Notes under the pieces: model-generated
What the model was told of the DNA's origin: nothing
The model's input: only the letters and a program-made list of their open reading frames with translations
Database searches by the model: none
Shown: piece after piece, positions 17,110-26,118 of the stretch
Position numbering within the stretch: position 1 is the stretch's first letter
How the letters are laid out: each line of letters starts with the position of its first letter
Made by a program: the position numbers and the translations under genes
DNA from: an uncultured Roseburia sp.
Lineage (GTDB): Bacteria > Bacillota > Clostridia > Lachnospirales > Lachnospiraceae
DNA: 64,000 bases
Direction: 5' to 3'
Assembly (NCBI GenBank): GCA_947647505.1
Contig: CANSKO010000002.1
Coordinates: forward strand, 115,073-179,072

Positions 17110-18207
17110 ATGGAGCTTAAGCTAAGAGAAAAGGAGGCGTGCCGTTACGACGCCGTATCGATTGGCGAAGTGATGCTTCGTCTGGACCCGGGAGAAGGCA
17201 GGATACGGACGGCGCGGCAGTTTCGCGCATGGGAAGGCGGCGGAGAGTACAATGTCATTCGCGGGCTGCGTAAATGCTTTGGCATGCAGACGGCCGTCAT
17301 AACGGCGTTTGCAGAAAACGAGGTCGGGAAGCTGATGGAGGACTTTATTTTGCAGGGCGGCGTGGATCCTTCTTTGATTCACTGGATGCAGACGGATGGC
17401 ATTGGGCGCGTCTGTCGAAATGGCATAAATTTTACAGAACGCGGCTTTGGCGTGCGCGGGGCGGTGGGCTGCTCGGACCGCGCACATACGGCGATTGCAA
17501 AAGCGTCCCCAAAAGCGTTTGATTTTGATCGGATTTTTGGGGAGCTTGGCGTACGCTGGCTGCATACGGGAGGCATCTATGCGGCGCTTTCCGAGCAGTC
17601 CTGTGAAACGGCGCTTGCGGCGATCCGGACGGCTAAAAAATACGGCACGGTCGTTTCGTATGATCTGAACTATCGTCCGTCGATGTGGAGCGCAATCGGC
17701 GGAAAGCAAAAAGCGCAGGAGGTCAACCAGGAGATTGCGCGCTATGTGGATGTGATGATTGGCAATGAAGAAGATTTCACGGCGTGTCTGGGGTTTGAGA
17801 TCGAAGGAAATGACGCGGATTTCAAAGAATTGAATCTGAATGGCTATAAAAAAATGATCGATCAGGCGGCAAAAGCGTATCCGAATTTTAAAGTCGTCGC
17901 GACGACGCTGCGCGCAGTCAAAACGGCGACCGTCAACGACTGGAGCGCCATCTGCTGGTCGGACGGGGAGATTTATCGGTCCAGAGAATATAAAGGGCTG
18001 GAAATTATGGACCGCGTCGGCGGCGGCGACTCGTTTGCGTCGGGGCTGATCTATGGATTGATGACGACAGGCGATGCGCAGACGGCAGTCGATTATGGCG
18101 CGGCGCACGGGGCGTTGGCTATGACGACGCCGGGAGACACGACGATGGCGGACAAAAGGGAAGTGGAAGCCGTTATGGGCGGCGCGGGCGCGCGCGTGCA
18201 GCGATAA
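17110..18207 (+). CDS. kdgK: Sugar kinase, PfkB family; likely 2-keto-3-deoxygluconate kinase
   Basis: Ribokinase-type kinase of 365 residues from ATG 17110, which follows AGACAGGAGGAACGTGAC. SIGEVMLRLDPGEGRI near residue 16 is close to KdgK N-termini. GGGEYNVIRGLRKCFGMQT is the sugar-binding region, and RVGGGDSFASGLIYGL near 300 holds the catalytic Asp and anion hole. Divergent pairing with uxaC supports phosphorylation of 2-keto-3-deoxygluconate from glucuronate or galacturonate. The kduD/uxuAB and aldolase genes are not in view, so exact substrate is inferred. A strong terminator follows. Confidence 0.85.
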   Translation: MELKLREKEACRYDAVSIGEVMLRLDPGEGRIRTARQFRAWEGGGEYNVIRGLRKCFGMQTAVITAFAENEVGKLMEDFILQGGVDPSLIHWMQTDGIGRVCRNGINFTERGFGVRGAVGCSDRAHTAIAKASPKAFDFDRIFGELGVRWLHTGGIYAALSEQSCETALAAIRTAKKYGTVVSYDLNYRPSMWSAIGGKQKAQEVNQEIARYVDVMIGNEEDFTACLGFEIEGNDADFKELNLNGYKKMIDQAAKAYPNFKVVATTLRAVKTATVNDWSAICWSDGEIYRSREYKGLEIMDRVGGGDSFASGLIYGLMTTGDAQTAVDYGAAHGALAMTTPGDTTMADKREVEAVMGGAGARVQR

Positions 18208-18227
18208 GAGGGCCGGCGCAATATATC

Positions 18228-18264
18228 TGCGGCGGATGGCAAAAGGCCATTCGCCGCATTTTTT
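18228..18264 (+). terminator. Intrinsic terminator after kdgK
   Basis: TGCGGCGGATGGC (18228-18240) pairs with GCCATTCGCCGCA (18246-18258), one wobble, 5-nt loop, then six T residues (18259-18264). Confidence 0.9.
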
Positions 18265-18268
18265 GCAT

Positions 18269-20119
18269 TCAGACAATGCGCACCCGGTATTTTTTGAGCC
18301 AGTAATTGACTTGCAGCATGTAGGCGAGCATCTGCGGGCCGGCCATCAGCTGTCCATACCAGGGTCTGCCGTAATCGGAGGGGCTGTTTAAAAAAGCCTT
18401 TACTTTTTTCGTATCCAGAAGCGTTCGGATCGGCGCATTTGGCGTGGCAAGCGTTTCTTTCAGCTGTCTGCCAAGCAGTTTTTCATACGATGGATCGTAT
18501 GTCTTTGGATAAGGGCTTTTTTTGCGCCAGAGCACTTCCTTTGGAACGTAATCGGCGCCGGCGTGCCGCAGCAGACCTTTTACGACGCCGTCTGCGCATT
18601 TCACAGACCACGGAACATTGAATACATATTCGACGATGCGGTGATCGGCAAACGGAACGCGCGCTTCCAGACCGTTATACATGCTGGTGCGGTCCATCCG
18701 GTCCAACAGCGTCGCCATAAACCAGCGCAGGTTTAAATAGGCGATTTCCCGCCGCCGTTTTTCTTCCGGGGAATCTTCGGCAAGCAGCGGCGTTTCATGA
18801 ATCGTCTTTTCATAGGCAGCGGCGGCGTACGCCTCCATATGCAAATCCTCTATCAGCGTATCATCCAAAAGCGCCTGTCTGGGCGCCATATCGTCCGACC
18901 AGGGAAATGCGTTTGTCTGAAACGCTTTTTCACTGTGAAACCAGGGATAGCCGCCGAAAATCTCATCGGCGCATTCGCCGGTCAGCGTGACTTTATTATG
19001 CGTCACAACCTGGGAGCAGAAATAAAGCATAGAGGATTCTACGTCTGCCATGCAGGGCAGATCTCTGGCGTCGACGGCTTTGTACAGGCAGCGAAGCTGT
19101 TCTGCATTGCCGCATTCCAGAAAACGGTGGCGGGTGTTGCAGTATTGCGCCATCTGTTCGGCAAAGGGACGGTCCTGGCTGGGCTGGAAGGCGTTGGACT
19201 GGAAATATTTTCCGTTGTCCGTAAAATCAAAGGAAAACGTATTCAGCTGCTTTCCCTGCTTTTTCAGCTCCTTTGCGCAGATGGCCGTTACCAGACTGCT
19301 GTCGATGCCGCCGGAGAGGAATGTGGCGATTGGGATGTCCGCAAGCATTTGCAGCTTTACGGCGTCCGTAAGAAGCCATGCCGTTTTTTCAATCGTCCGC
19401 TCCAAAGAATCTTCATGCGGGCGGCTTAGAAGCTTCCAGTAAGCTTCGTCGGTATGGCAGAAGCGGTCCAGCGTCAGGATATGGCCGGGCAGCACTTCGA
19501 AAATATCCTTGAATACGCCTCTTCCATATGATTTTGCAGGGCCAAGGGCAAACAGCTCGCACAGGCCGTCGCGGTTTAGGGTTGGCGTTACGCCGGGATA
19601 GGCGAACAGTCCTTTGATTTCCGAAGCGAAGACAAATGTATCGCCGGTTTTCGTGTAAAACAGGGGCTTTACGCCAAGCCTGTCGCGGAACAGGTAAAGC
19701 TTTTCCAGAGCGCCGTCCCACAGGGCGGCGGCAAAAATGCCGTTTAATTTCTGTACAAACGATTTGCCGTGCAGCAGATAGCCGTTTAAAATAACCTCTG
19801 TATCGCTTGTCGTTTCAAACCGGGCGCCTTCTGCTAAAAGCTCTGCTTTCAGTTCGTTCATGTTATAGATTTCTCCGTTGAAGACGAGGGCAAATTCAAA
19901 CCCGTCTCGTTGCTTTATCATCGGCTGTGCGCCGGTGAGAAGGTCGATAATTTTCAGACGGACATGGGCAAAGCCGCAGACAGAAGAAAGATAGATGCCG
20001 CTGCCGTCCGGTCCTCTGTGCTTTTGGACCTGATTCATTTTCGTCAGGATGGCCTGCCACGGCTTTCGATCTTTTGTATAATCCTGATAGGGATTGAAAA
20101 ATCCGGCGATTCCGCACAT
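18269..20119 (-). CDS. asnB: Asparagine synthase (glutamine-hydrolysing)
   Basis: Makes asparagine from aspartate, ATP and glutamine. 616 residues. The N-terminal Ntn-amidotransferase domain starts MCGIAGFF with nucleophile Cys2 exposed after Met removal. The second half is the ATP-pyrophosphatase synthase domain with FLSGGIDSSLVTAI (about residue 267) as the PP-loop and TLTGECADEIFGGYPWFH near 378. The AsnB-type length fits. The downstream neighbour on the same strand side is the kdgK terminator. It may form a unit with dpaA-dpaB, 27 nt upstream, but no functional tie to sporulation is evident. Confidence 0.95.
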   Translation of the reverse strand: MCGIAGFFNPYQDYTKDRKPWQAILTKMNQVQKHRGPDGSGIYLSSVCGFAHVRLKIIDLLTGAQPMIKQRDGFEFALVFNGEIYNMNELKAELLAEGARFETTSDTEVILNGYLLHGKSFVQKLNGIFAAALWDGALEKLYLFRDRLGVKPLFYTKTGDTFVFASEIKGLFAYPGVTPTLNRDGLCELFALGPAKSYGRGVFKDIFEVLPGHILTLDRFCHTDEAYWKLLSRPHEDSLERTIEKTAWLLTDAVKLQMLADIPIATFLSGGIDSSLVTAICAKELKKQGKQLNTFSFDFTDNGKYFQSNAFQPSQDRPFAEQMAQYCNTRHRFLECGNAEQLRCLYKAVDARDLPCMADVESSMLYFCSQVVTHNKVTLTGECADEIFGGYPWFHSEKAFQTNAFPWSDDMAPRQALLDDTLIEDLHMEAYAAAAYEKTIHETPLLAEDSPEEKRRREIAYLNLRWFMATLLDRMDRTSMYNGLEARVPFADHRIVEYVFNVPWSVKCADGVVKGLLRHAGADYVPKEVLWRKKSPYPKTYDPSYEKLLGRQLKETLATPNAPIRTLLDTKKVKAFLNSPSDYGRPWYGQLMAGPQMLAYMLQVNYWLKKYRVRIV

Positions 20120-20146
20120 AGGGGCGCTCCTTTCGGTTCTGTTTTC

Positions 20147-20725
20147 TTACTGGATAATCGGCTGATATTGCTGGCCGCTAAGCGCGGCTTCTATGGAAGG
20201 AATCAGCAGTTCCGTGTGTGCAATCATGGAATTCGGCTTTTTTTCGGGACTGTCCTGTCCGAATGGAATAAAATAGATGTGTTTGGCATTGAGCAAAAGA
20301 CCGATGTTTTTCATATTCATGCCAAGCGCGTCGTTTGTGGAAATCGAAATCAAAAGAGGCTTATTGTTGCGCAGATGCGCTTTTGCCGCCATTAAAACCG
20401 GCGTATCCGTAATGCCGTTGGCAAGCTTTGCAATGGTATTTCCGGTACAGGGAAATAAGACGAGGATGTCAAACAGGCTTTTGGGGCCGATTGGCTCCGC
20501 CTCCGGGATCGTGAGCATAGGCTTTCTGCCCGTGATCTCCTCCGCCTGTCGGATAAAGTCCTCCGCTTTTCCAAAGCGGCTGTCAAGCGTCTGCGCGGCG
20601 TCTGAAAAGATGGTCTGTACGGCCGCGCCTTCTTTTGTCAGCGCGTTCAGTTCTTTGAACACTTTTTCATATGTGCAGAAAGAGCCGGTAAATGCGACTC
20701 CGATTTGCTTTCCTTTTAAAGACAT
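20147..20725 (-). CDS. dpaB: Dipicolinate synthase subunit B
   Basis: Flavoprotein-fold subunit (SpoVFB) of the enzyme that oxidises dihydrodipicolinate to dipicolinic acid, the Ca-chelated core solute of spores, acting in the mother cell. 192 residues: the start KGKQIGVAFTGSFCTYEKVF is typical, with VLFPCTGNTIAKLANGITD near residue 90 forming the flavin-binding loop region and NNKPLLISISTNDALG near 118. Its ATG shares one base with the dpaA stop, giving translational coupling. Marks the organism as spore-forming. Confidence 0.95.
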   Translation of the reverse strand: MSLKGKQIGVAFTGSFCTYEKVFKELNALTKEGAAVQTIFSDAAQTLDSRFGKAEDFIRQAEEITGRKPMLTIPEAEPIGPKSLFDILVLFPCTGNTIAKLANGITDTPVLMAAKAHLRNNKPLLISISTNDALGMNMKNIGLLLNAKHIYFIPFGQDSPEKKPNSMIAHTELLIPSIEAALSGQQYQPIIQ

Positions 20726-21606
20726 TATGATAAACTCCTTTCCAGTTTTTGTATGGAATTGCGTATGGCCCTCGCAGAAGACAGCGGCGCATACTTTCCG
20801 GGAAGAGACGGACAGGCGGCGGCGTTTACGGAAAGCTCTTTTGCCGCCGCAAAATCAACGCCGCCCGGCGCCGACGCGATGTCTAAAATTGTGGCGCCCG
20901 GCTTTGTGCGCGCGAGGGCTTCTTTTGTGAGAATCAGGGACGGAATGGTGTTGAAAATAAAATCAAACGATCCGATCCGGGCAAGAAACATGCGAAGATC
21001 CATCGTCTCTTCCGAAAAAACGGCGGCCTGCGCCCGTTCGCCTGCAGGGTCTGTAGCGACGGTAACGCGGCAGAACAGGCGGCATAGCTTATCCGTCAGC
21101 GTCTGTCCGCAGATGCCGTAGCCTAAGACGGCGCAGCGGCTCTGATGCAGGTTGAGGGGGCTCATTTTTATGGCTTCGCAGAGCATGCCCTCTGCCGTTG
21201 CAATGCTGTTGAAGCGGGACAGCGCCGCATCCTTCATGAAATCAAACGTCAATACGCCGGCTTTTGCCGCAGCGCAGGAAAATTCTTCCGGGATGCAGCC
21301 GGCGAACAGAAGCTGGCCGGATCTGAAAAAAGAAAGAAGCTGCCCGAGCGAAAGATTTCCTTTCATGACGTTTTGATTCAGGCAGGAGCCGTCCCGACTG
21401 AGCGGGATGGGACAGATCACGCGCGCAGAAGCGTGAATGGCGGCTTCCGGAGAAGAGACGATTTTGATGCGGTCCGCATAACGCGCGGGCGGCTGACAGA
21501 GCGCGTAACAGCAGATGGCATTATGTTCGGAAGCGAGGATCTCCGCAAGGTACGCCTGGCGTCTGTCTCCGCCTACAATCGCGTAGTCGTAAGAATAAGC
21601 GTGCAT
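20725..21606 (-). CDS. dpaA: Dipicolinate synthase subunit A
   Basis: NAD(P)-dependent subunit (SpoVFA) of dipicolinate synthase. 293 residues from ATG 21606: CCGGAG lies 9 nt upstream, whereas an in-frame start 33 nt earlier has no ribosome binding site. The N-terminal half begins YDYAIVGGDRRQAYLAEIL, and a Rossmann loop CAVLGYGICGQTLTD lies near residue 162. LDIASAPGGVDFAAAKEL and the LPGKYAPLSSA segment are characteristic of the family. Co-transcribed with dpaB. A sigma-K-like promoter stands in front. Confidence 0.95.
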   Translation of the reverse strand: MHAYSYDYAIVGGDRRQAYLAEILASEHNAICCYALCQPPARYADRIKIVSSPEAAIHASARVICPIPLSRDGSCLNQNVMKGNLSLGQLLSFFRSGQLLFAGCIPEEFSCAAAKAGVLTFDFMKDAALSRFNSIATAEGMLCEAIKMSPLNLHQSRCAVLGYGICGQTLTDKLCRLFCRVTVATDPAGERAQAAVFSEETMDLRMFLARIGSFDFIFNTIPSLILTKEALARTKPGATILDIASAPGGVDFAAAKELSVNAAACPSLPGKYAPLSSARAIRNSIQKLERSLS

Positions 21607-21639
21607 AATAAGGAACTCCGGGGAAAAAGGGGTTTGCAT

Positions 21640-21667
21640 TATGGTATGCAGAGGCCGTTTGAAATGT
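21640..21667 (-). promoter_or_regulatory. Sigma-K (or sigma-E) type promoter for dpaAB
   Basis: On the - strand CATACCATA (complement of 21640-21648) fits the mother-cell -10 CATAnnnTA, and ACA (complement of 21665-21667) lies 16 nt upstream, as in sigma-K promoters. It is 34 nt before the dpaA start. In B. subtilis the spoVF operon is sigma-K dependent; here regulation is inferred. Confidence 0.55.
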
Positions 21668-21716
21668 TATACTGTAATACAGGGCTGTGCAAAAGAAATG
21701 GAAAGGAGAACAGGCG

Positions 21717-22952
21717 ATGTTTTTAAAAAGATACGGCCGCGTATTTTTATGCTGCATGCTGGTGTGGCAGTCCGGGACGCTCGCCGCGTGCGGGCCGTTA
21801 AACGACGGGGCGGATGGGCGGATGGAGACGCAGGAGAAGTTTCAGGATGCCGGGATGGAGGATGAAAGTACAGAGGATGCGGGCGGAGCGTCAAAAGAGC
21901 CATTTGTTCTGGAAGAGGAAGGAGGCAGAGCAGCCGCCGGAAATGAAGAGGGAGGAGAAGCGGACGATGCGAAGCTTCGCTTTGGAAAAGACTGCATTGC
22001 AGAGCAGACATTTGAAGTTTCGTTGAGCGAATATGAGGAACGCGTCTGGTTTGTCCCCTGTGCGCCGTCGGATGGCGGAGCCTTTCACATGCAGATTATT
22101 TCCGGAGAAGACGTCCTTTTGGATATCAGCGGCTACGTGCCGGAGGCGCTTTCTGACGCACCGTTTTCCAGTCTGGACGCGGTGTCGTTTTACGATGTCA
22201 ATTACGACGGCAATACGGATATTGTGCTGATTGAGACATACGGAAGCGCTGCGTTTGCCGCAGTATATTACGGATATCCTCAAAACGGGGATGGCGAGGG
22301 CGGATTTTTCATACAGGAGACATTGTCCGAAGCGTTATCGGAGCAGACGGACGATCTGACGATTCCGCAGATTCGAAGCCTTCTTTCCGACGGAAAAAAG
22401 AACGGCGCATTTTCTGACTACAGGGAGGCGTATGAAATGGTGAGCAGGCTCTGCGCGTTGGAGAGCAGCGGAGAAATGAAGTACGATCTGATTTCTTTTG
22501 ATGCAGATGCGATTCCGGAGCTTGTGGCCGGCGTAAACGGGTATTTTATGAGCCTGTACGCTTTTTCCGACGGTACGGTGCATACGCTGATGGACCGCTG
22601 GCCCTACGGCGCGATGGGGAACGCAGGCTATGCATACTGTCCCGGAAAAAACAGTCTGAAAAATGAAAACAGTGATTTTGCAGGAGCCATTTTGTATACA
22701 ACGTATCTGACGTCTGGCAGCGGACATGCGCTGGAGGAAGTGGCGCAGATTCAGACGTATCAGTTTGACGACGCCAATCAAAACGGCGTTCCCGATGAGA
22801 ACGAACAGGATTCCATCGGGCGTTACAGCGTCAGTTATCTGGACGGACGCAGGATCACGGAGGAAGAACGCGCTTCTTATGACGCAGGGAAGTATGTATA
22901 TCTGGAAGGGCGTCTGGATGCGGAGGAGTTGAAAGCGGAATTGAATCGGTAA
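21717..22952 (+). CDS. Secreted lipoprotein with acidic Ca-loop-like segments
   Basis: 411 residues; not a family I can name. A signal peptide with lipobox TLAAC gives a lipidated C25, so it is anchored outside the membrane. Residues 30-100 are Glu/Asp/Gly rich and likely a disordered linker. Two segments resemble calcium-binding loops: YDVNYDGNTDIVLI (about residue 160), of the VCBS/FG-GAP kind, and DDANQNGVPDENEQDS (about 350), dockerin/EF-hand-like. SFDADAIPELVAGVNGY near 262 is similar. The start ATG at 21717 follows AAAGGAGAACAGGCG. It stands alone between dpaA and the thrS leader. Function unknown. Confidence 0.7.
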   Translation: MFLKRYGRVFLCCMLVWQSGTLAACGPLNDGADGRMETQEKFQDAGMEDESTEDAGGASKEPFVLEEEGGRAAAGNEEGGEADDAKLRFGKDCIAEQTFEVSLSEYEERVWFVPCAPSDGGAFHMQIISGEDVLLDISGYVPEALSDAPFSSLDAVSFYDVNYDGNTDIVLIETYGSAAFAAVYYGYPQNGDGEGGFFIQETLSEALSEQTDDLTIPQIRSLLSDGKKNGAFSDYREAYEMVSRLCALESSGEMKYDLISFDADAIPELVAGVNGYFMSLYAFSDGTVHTLMDRWPYGAMGNAGYAYCPGKNSLKNENSDFAGAILYTTYLTSGSGHALEEVAQIQTYQFDDANQNGVPDENEQDSIGRYSVSYLDGRRITEEERASYDAGKYVYLEGRLDAEELKAELNR

Positions 22953-23007
22953 AACGGGCGTGCAGCGTTGCATTCCGGAAAAAGGAGGCAAAGGAAGAAA
23001 AAAACAC

Positions 23008-23036
23008 TTTACAAATCCCGACATTTGTCATATGAT
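23008..23036 (+). promoter_or_regulatory. Sigma-A promoter of thrS T-box leader
   Basis: TTTACA (23008-23013) and TATGAT (23031-23036) with a 17-nt spacer, just upstream of the T-box RNA. Confidence 0.65.
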
Positions 23037-23044
23037 AAGAAAAA

Positions 23045-23317
23045 ATAAAAATCCAACGCGATGAAGAGACGAGTACGCTGTGACAATGCAGCAGAGAGAG
23101 ATGCCCTCCGGCAGGGTCTTACGATCCCCGGCATGCGCTGAAAGCATCTTTGCAGGAAACAGCCGAAGACTGACTCTGAGCGGCCCCAATCCGGCCCGGT
23201 GACTCCGTTATCGTCCAATGAGCTTTTTTCACGTTTTTGTGGGAAAAGAAAACATGGGTGGAACCACGGTATAAAACGATCGTCCCTGATACAAAACAGA
23301 TGTATCAGGGATTTTTT
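23045..23317 (+). ncRNA. T-box riboswitch (tRNA-Thr) upstream of thrS
   Basis: Leader RNA that senses uncharged tRNA and switches between a terminator and antiterminator. The T-box core GGGTGGAACCACGG is at 23256-23269. The stem I motif GATGAAGAGACGAGTA begins at about 23060, and CCGAAGACTGACTCTGAGC (about 23163-23181) aligns with specifier loops, placing codon ACT (Thr) at 23169-23171. The terminator is TCCCTGATAC (23283-23292) with GTATCAGGGA (23302-23311) followed by six T. Regulation: uncharged tRNA-Thr favours read-through into thrS. Confidence 0.92.
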
Positions 23318-23433
23318 ATCGCATGGAAAATTGCGCTGCAATCCACTGTGATACAAACCATTTTTCAGGGGGATGCGCGTTGCGCGCAAATAGCGGGCCG
23401 GCTGCGGATTTTTTAATAGACAGGAGGCAGAAT

Positions 23434-25401
23434 ATGAAAATTACATTAAAAGACGGCTCCATTAAGGAGTATGGCGAAGCGAAATCTGTGTATGAGATTG
23501 CGCGGGATATCAGCGAAGGCCTTGCGCGGGCGGCCTGCGCCGGAGAAGTGAACGGCGAGCTTGTGGATTTGCGGACGATTGTCGATCGGGATGTGGAATT
23601 AAACATCGTAACGGGCGCAGAGGAGGCGGGACTTTCCGTTATTCGCCATACGGCGGCGCATGTGCTGGCAGAGGCGGTCAAACGGCTGTATCCGGAAGCG
23701 AAAGTGACAATCGGCCCGGCCATTGCCGACGGTTTTTATTACGATTTTGACGCGGCCCCGTTTAGCAGAGAGGATCTGGACCGCATCGAAGCCGAGATGA
23801 AGAAAATCATCAAAGAAGGGCGGGAAATCAAACGGTTTACGCTGCCAAAAGAAGAAGCCATTCGATGGATGCAGGAAAGAGACGAACCCTATAAGGTGGA
23901 GCTGATTCAGGAGCTGCCGGAGGATGCGGTGATTTCCTTTTACGATCAGGGCAGCTTTACAGACCTTTGCGCGGGACCGCATCTGATGAGCACAAAGGGC
24001 GTCAAAGCGTATAAGCTGATTTCCTCTTCTATGGCGTACTGGCGGGGCGATTCCAACCGGGCGCGCTTACAGCGCATATACGGAACGGCGTTCTGCAAAA
24101 AAGACGAATTAAACGCGCATCTGGAAAAGCTGGAAGACGCCAGACGCCGGGATCATAATAAGCTGGGCCGCGAAATGGGGCTGTTTACCACGGTAGACGT
24201 AATCGGGCAGGGACTGCCGCTGTTTACGCCAAAAGGCACGAAGATGATACAAAAGCTGCAACGCTGGATCGAGGATCTTGAGGATCGGGAATGGGGCTAT
24301 GTCCGCACGCGCACGCCTTTGATGGCCAAATCCGATCTGTATAAAATTTCGGGACACTGGGATCACTATAAAGAAGGCATGTTTGTGCTTGGGGAAGAGG
24401 AAACGGACAAAGAAGTGTTTGCGCTTCGGCCGATGACGTGTCCGTTCCAGTATTACGTCTATAAAAACGAGCAGCATTCTTACCGGGATCTGCCATATCG
24501 CATGGGAGAGACTTCTACGCTGTTTCGAAGCGAAGACTCCGGCGAGATGCACGGTCTGACCCGCGTCCGCCAGTTTACGATTTCCGAGGGGCATCTGATC
24601 GTTCGTCCGGATCAGATGACGGAGGAATTCAAAGGATGCCTTGCGCTTGCCAAATACTGTTTGCAGACGCTTGGCGTAGAAGAGGACGTGACGTATCATC
24701 TGTCCAAATGGGACCCGGACAATCGGGAAAAGTATATCGGAGAGCCCGAAGTATGGGAAGAGACGCAGCAGCATATGCGGCAGATTTTAAACGAGCTGGA
24801 TATTTCCTTTGTGGAAGACGTTGGAGAAGCCGCATTTTACGGGCCCAAAGTGGATATCAATGCCCGCAACGTATACGGCAAGGATGATACGATGATTACG
24901 ATTCAGTGGGACGCGCTGCTTGCGGAGCAGTTTGATATGTACTATATTGATGAGAATGGAGAAAAGGTCCGTCCTTACATCATTCACAGAACGTCTATTG
25001 GCTGTTATGAGAGAACGCTGGCATGGCTGATTGAAAAATATGCCGGCAAATTTCCAACCTGGCTGTGCGCCGAGCAGGTGCGCGTGCTTCCGATTTCCGA
25101 AAAATACGAAGCGTATGCGGAAAGCGTCCGTAAAAAACTGGCGGAATGCGGCATTGACGCAACGGCCGACAACCGTTCGGAAAAAATTGGCTTTAAAATT
25201 CGCGAGGCAAGGCTTGATAAGCTGCCGTATATGCTCGTCGTGGGACAAAAAGAGGAAGAAGAGGGAACCGTTTCCGTTCGAAGCCGTTTTGCAGGAGAGG
25301 AAGGAACGCAGAAGCTTGAGGATTTTATAGATGCGATCAAAAAAGAAATCGATACGAAAGAAATTCGCAGGGAAGAAGCGCAGGAGGAAAAAAAATCATA
25401 A
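23434..25401 (+). CDS. thrS: Threonyl-tRNA synthetase
   Basis: Class II synthetase of 655 residues that charges tRNA-Thr. Residues 1-62 form a TGS domain, about 63-230 the editing domain with HTAAHVLAEAVKRLYP (about 72-87) and CAGPH, 240-530 the catalytic core with RPMTCPFQYYVYK (zinc Cys) and SEDSGEMHGLTRVRQFTISEGH, and the C-terminal anticodon-binding domain begins near 545. The ATG at 23434 follows ACAGGAGGCAGAAT. Upstream in-frame codons belong to the leader. Expression is governed by the T-box. Confidence 0.97.
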   Translation: MKITLKDGSIKEYGEAKSVYEIARDISEGLARAACAGEVNGELVDLRTIVDRDVELNIVTGAEEAGLSVIRHTAAHVLAEAVKRLYPEAKVTIGPAIADGFYYDFDAAPFSREDLDRIEAEMKKIIKEGREIKRFTLPKEEAIRWMQERDEPYKVELIQELPEDAVISFYDQGSFTDLCAGPHLMSTKGVKAYKLISSSMAYWRGDSNRARLQRIYGTAFCKKDELNAHLEKLEDARRRDHNKLGREMGLFTTVDVIGQGLPLFTPKGTKMIQKLQRWIEDLEDREWGYVRTRTPLMAKSDLYKISGHWDHYKEGMFVLGEEETDKEVFALRPMTCPFQYYVYKNEQHSYRDLPYRMGETSTLFRSEDSGEMHGLTRVRQFTISEGHLIVRPDQMTEEFKGCLALAKYCLQTLGVEEDVTYHLSKWDPDNREKYIGEPEVWEETQQHMRQILNELDISFVEDVGEAAFYGPKVDINARNVYGKDDTMITIQWDALLAEQFDMYYIDENGEKVRPYIIHRTSIGCYERTLAWLIEKYAGKFPTWLCAEQVRVLPISEKYEAYAESVRKKLAECGIDATADNRSEKIGFKIREARLDKLPYMLVVGQKEEEEGTVSVRSRFAGEEGTQKLEDFIDAIKKEIDTKEIRREEAQEEKKS

Positions 25402-25430
25402 CATAAAATACAACAAAGCTTCAGATACTA

Positions 25431-25461
25431 ATTCCGGTCAGAATATTCTGGCCGGAATTTT
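25431..25461 (+). terminator. Intrinsic terminator after thrS
   Basis: ATTCCGGTCAGAAT (25431-25444) pairs with ATTCTGGCCGGAAT (25445-25458) with one wobble, then a short T run. Near-palindromic, so loop is minimal. Confidence 0.6.
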
Positions 25462-25575
25462 GCATTGCCATATATGACAGGGCATCGTTTTGCATTGCAT
25501 TCTGCCGGATGCATGCGGCGCTTTGCCGCTGACAGATTCTACAGGCGGTGCAGCAGTGAGAAAGGAGCGGAAAAT

Positions 25576-25890
25576 ATGACGAAACTGAACTGTTCGGTTA
25601 CGAACTGCTATTACAATGAAGACAGATATTGCTGCAAAGGCGACATCAAAGTAGACGGAAAAGATGCGAAGATGGCGGGAGGGACATGCTGCTCCAGCTT
25701 CCGGGAACGAAAAGGAGATTCGGCAAGGAACGCGGCGTATGAACCGTGCCAGACGATCGATGTGGACTGCGGGGCGTGTAACTGCGTGCATAATGAAGAC
25801 TGTAAGTGCGCAGCGGAGCATATTGGGATTGGCGGAAGCAGAGCCTGTGACTGCCATGATACGGAATGCATGAGTTTCTGCTGTAAATAG
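25576..25890 (+). CDS. Cys-rich protein with two DUF1540 units
   Basis: 104-residue protein with 14 or so cysteines. Two DUF1540-type modules are seen, one starting LNCSVTNCYYNEDRYC (residues 4-19) and one IDVDCGACNCVHNEDC (about 57-72), each with regular Cys spacing suggesting metal binding. DUF1540 proteins are common in sporulating Clostridia, but their function is unknown. ATG 25576 follows AAAGGAGCGG. It is followed by a long perfect hairpin and stands alone. Confidence 0.85.
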   Translation: MTKLNCSVTNCYYNEDRYCCKGDIKVDGKDAKMAGGTCCSSFRERKGDSARNAAYEPCQTIDVDCGACNCVHNEDCKCAAEHIGIGGSRACDCHDTECMSFCCK

Positions 25891-25897
25891 CAGATGG

Positions 25898-25957
25898 GGC
25901 AGGAATTTTGGGTGGTAAACAGCGCCCAAAATTCCTGCCAAATTTCGCGTTTTTTTC
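25898..25957 (+). terminator. Long hairpin, probable terminator after the DUF1540 gene
   Basis: A 15-bp perfect stem: GGCAGGAATTTTGGG (25898-25912) with CCCAAAATTCCTGCC (25925-25939), 12-nt loop. The T tract (25951-25957) starts about 11 nt later, which is far for an efficient terminator. Confidence 0.5.
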
Positions 25958-26000
25958 AGAAGACTGTCGAAAAATGAAAAAAAAAGGAAGTTGAATATGT

Positions 26001-26029
26001 TTGATTTTTGTGACATATAAGGGTAAAAT
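26001..26029 (+). promoter_or_regulatory. Putative promoter of the Spo0E-like gene
   Basis: TTGATT (26001-26006) and TAAAAT (26024-26029), spacer 17 nt. About 90 nt before the start codon. Confidence 0.45.
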
Positions 26030-26118
26030 GTCTATTGAAATGAAAAAATGTAGGAATATACCATAAAGGCTGTTATGTACAAAGGCTGTCTTGATTGTAT
26101 GAGACATGGAGAACGATT

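Noticed and set aside
17122..18276. Long open frame on the - strand over kdgK (384 codons)
   Set aside because: Arg/His-rich translation typical of the reverse strand of a high-GC-codon gene, no ribosome site, entirely overlapping a clear kinase gene.
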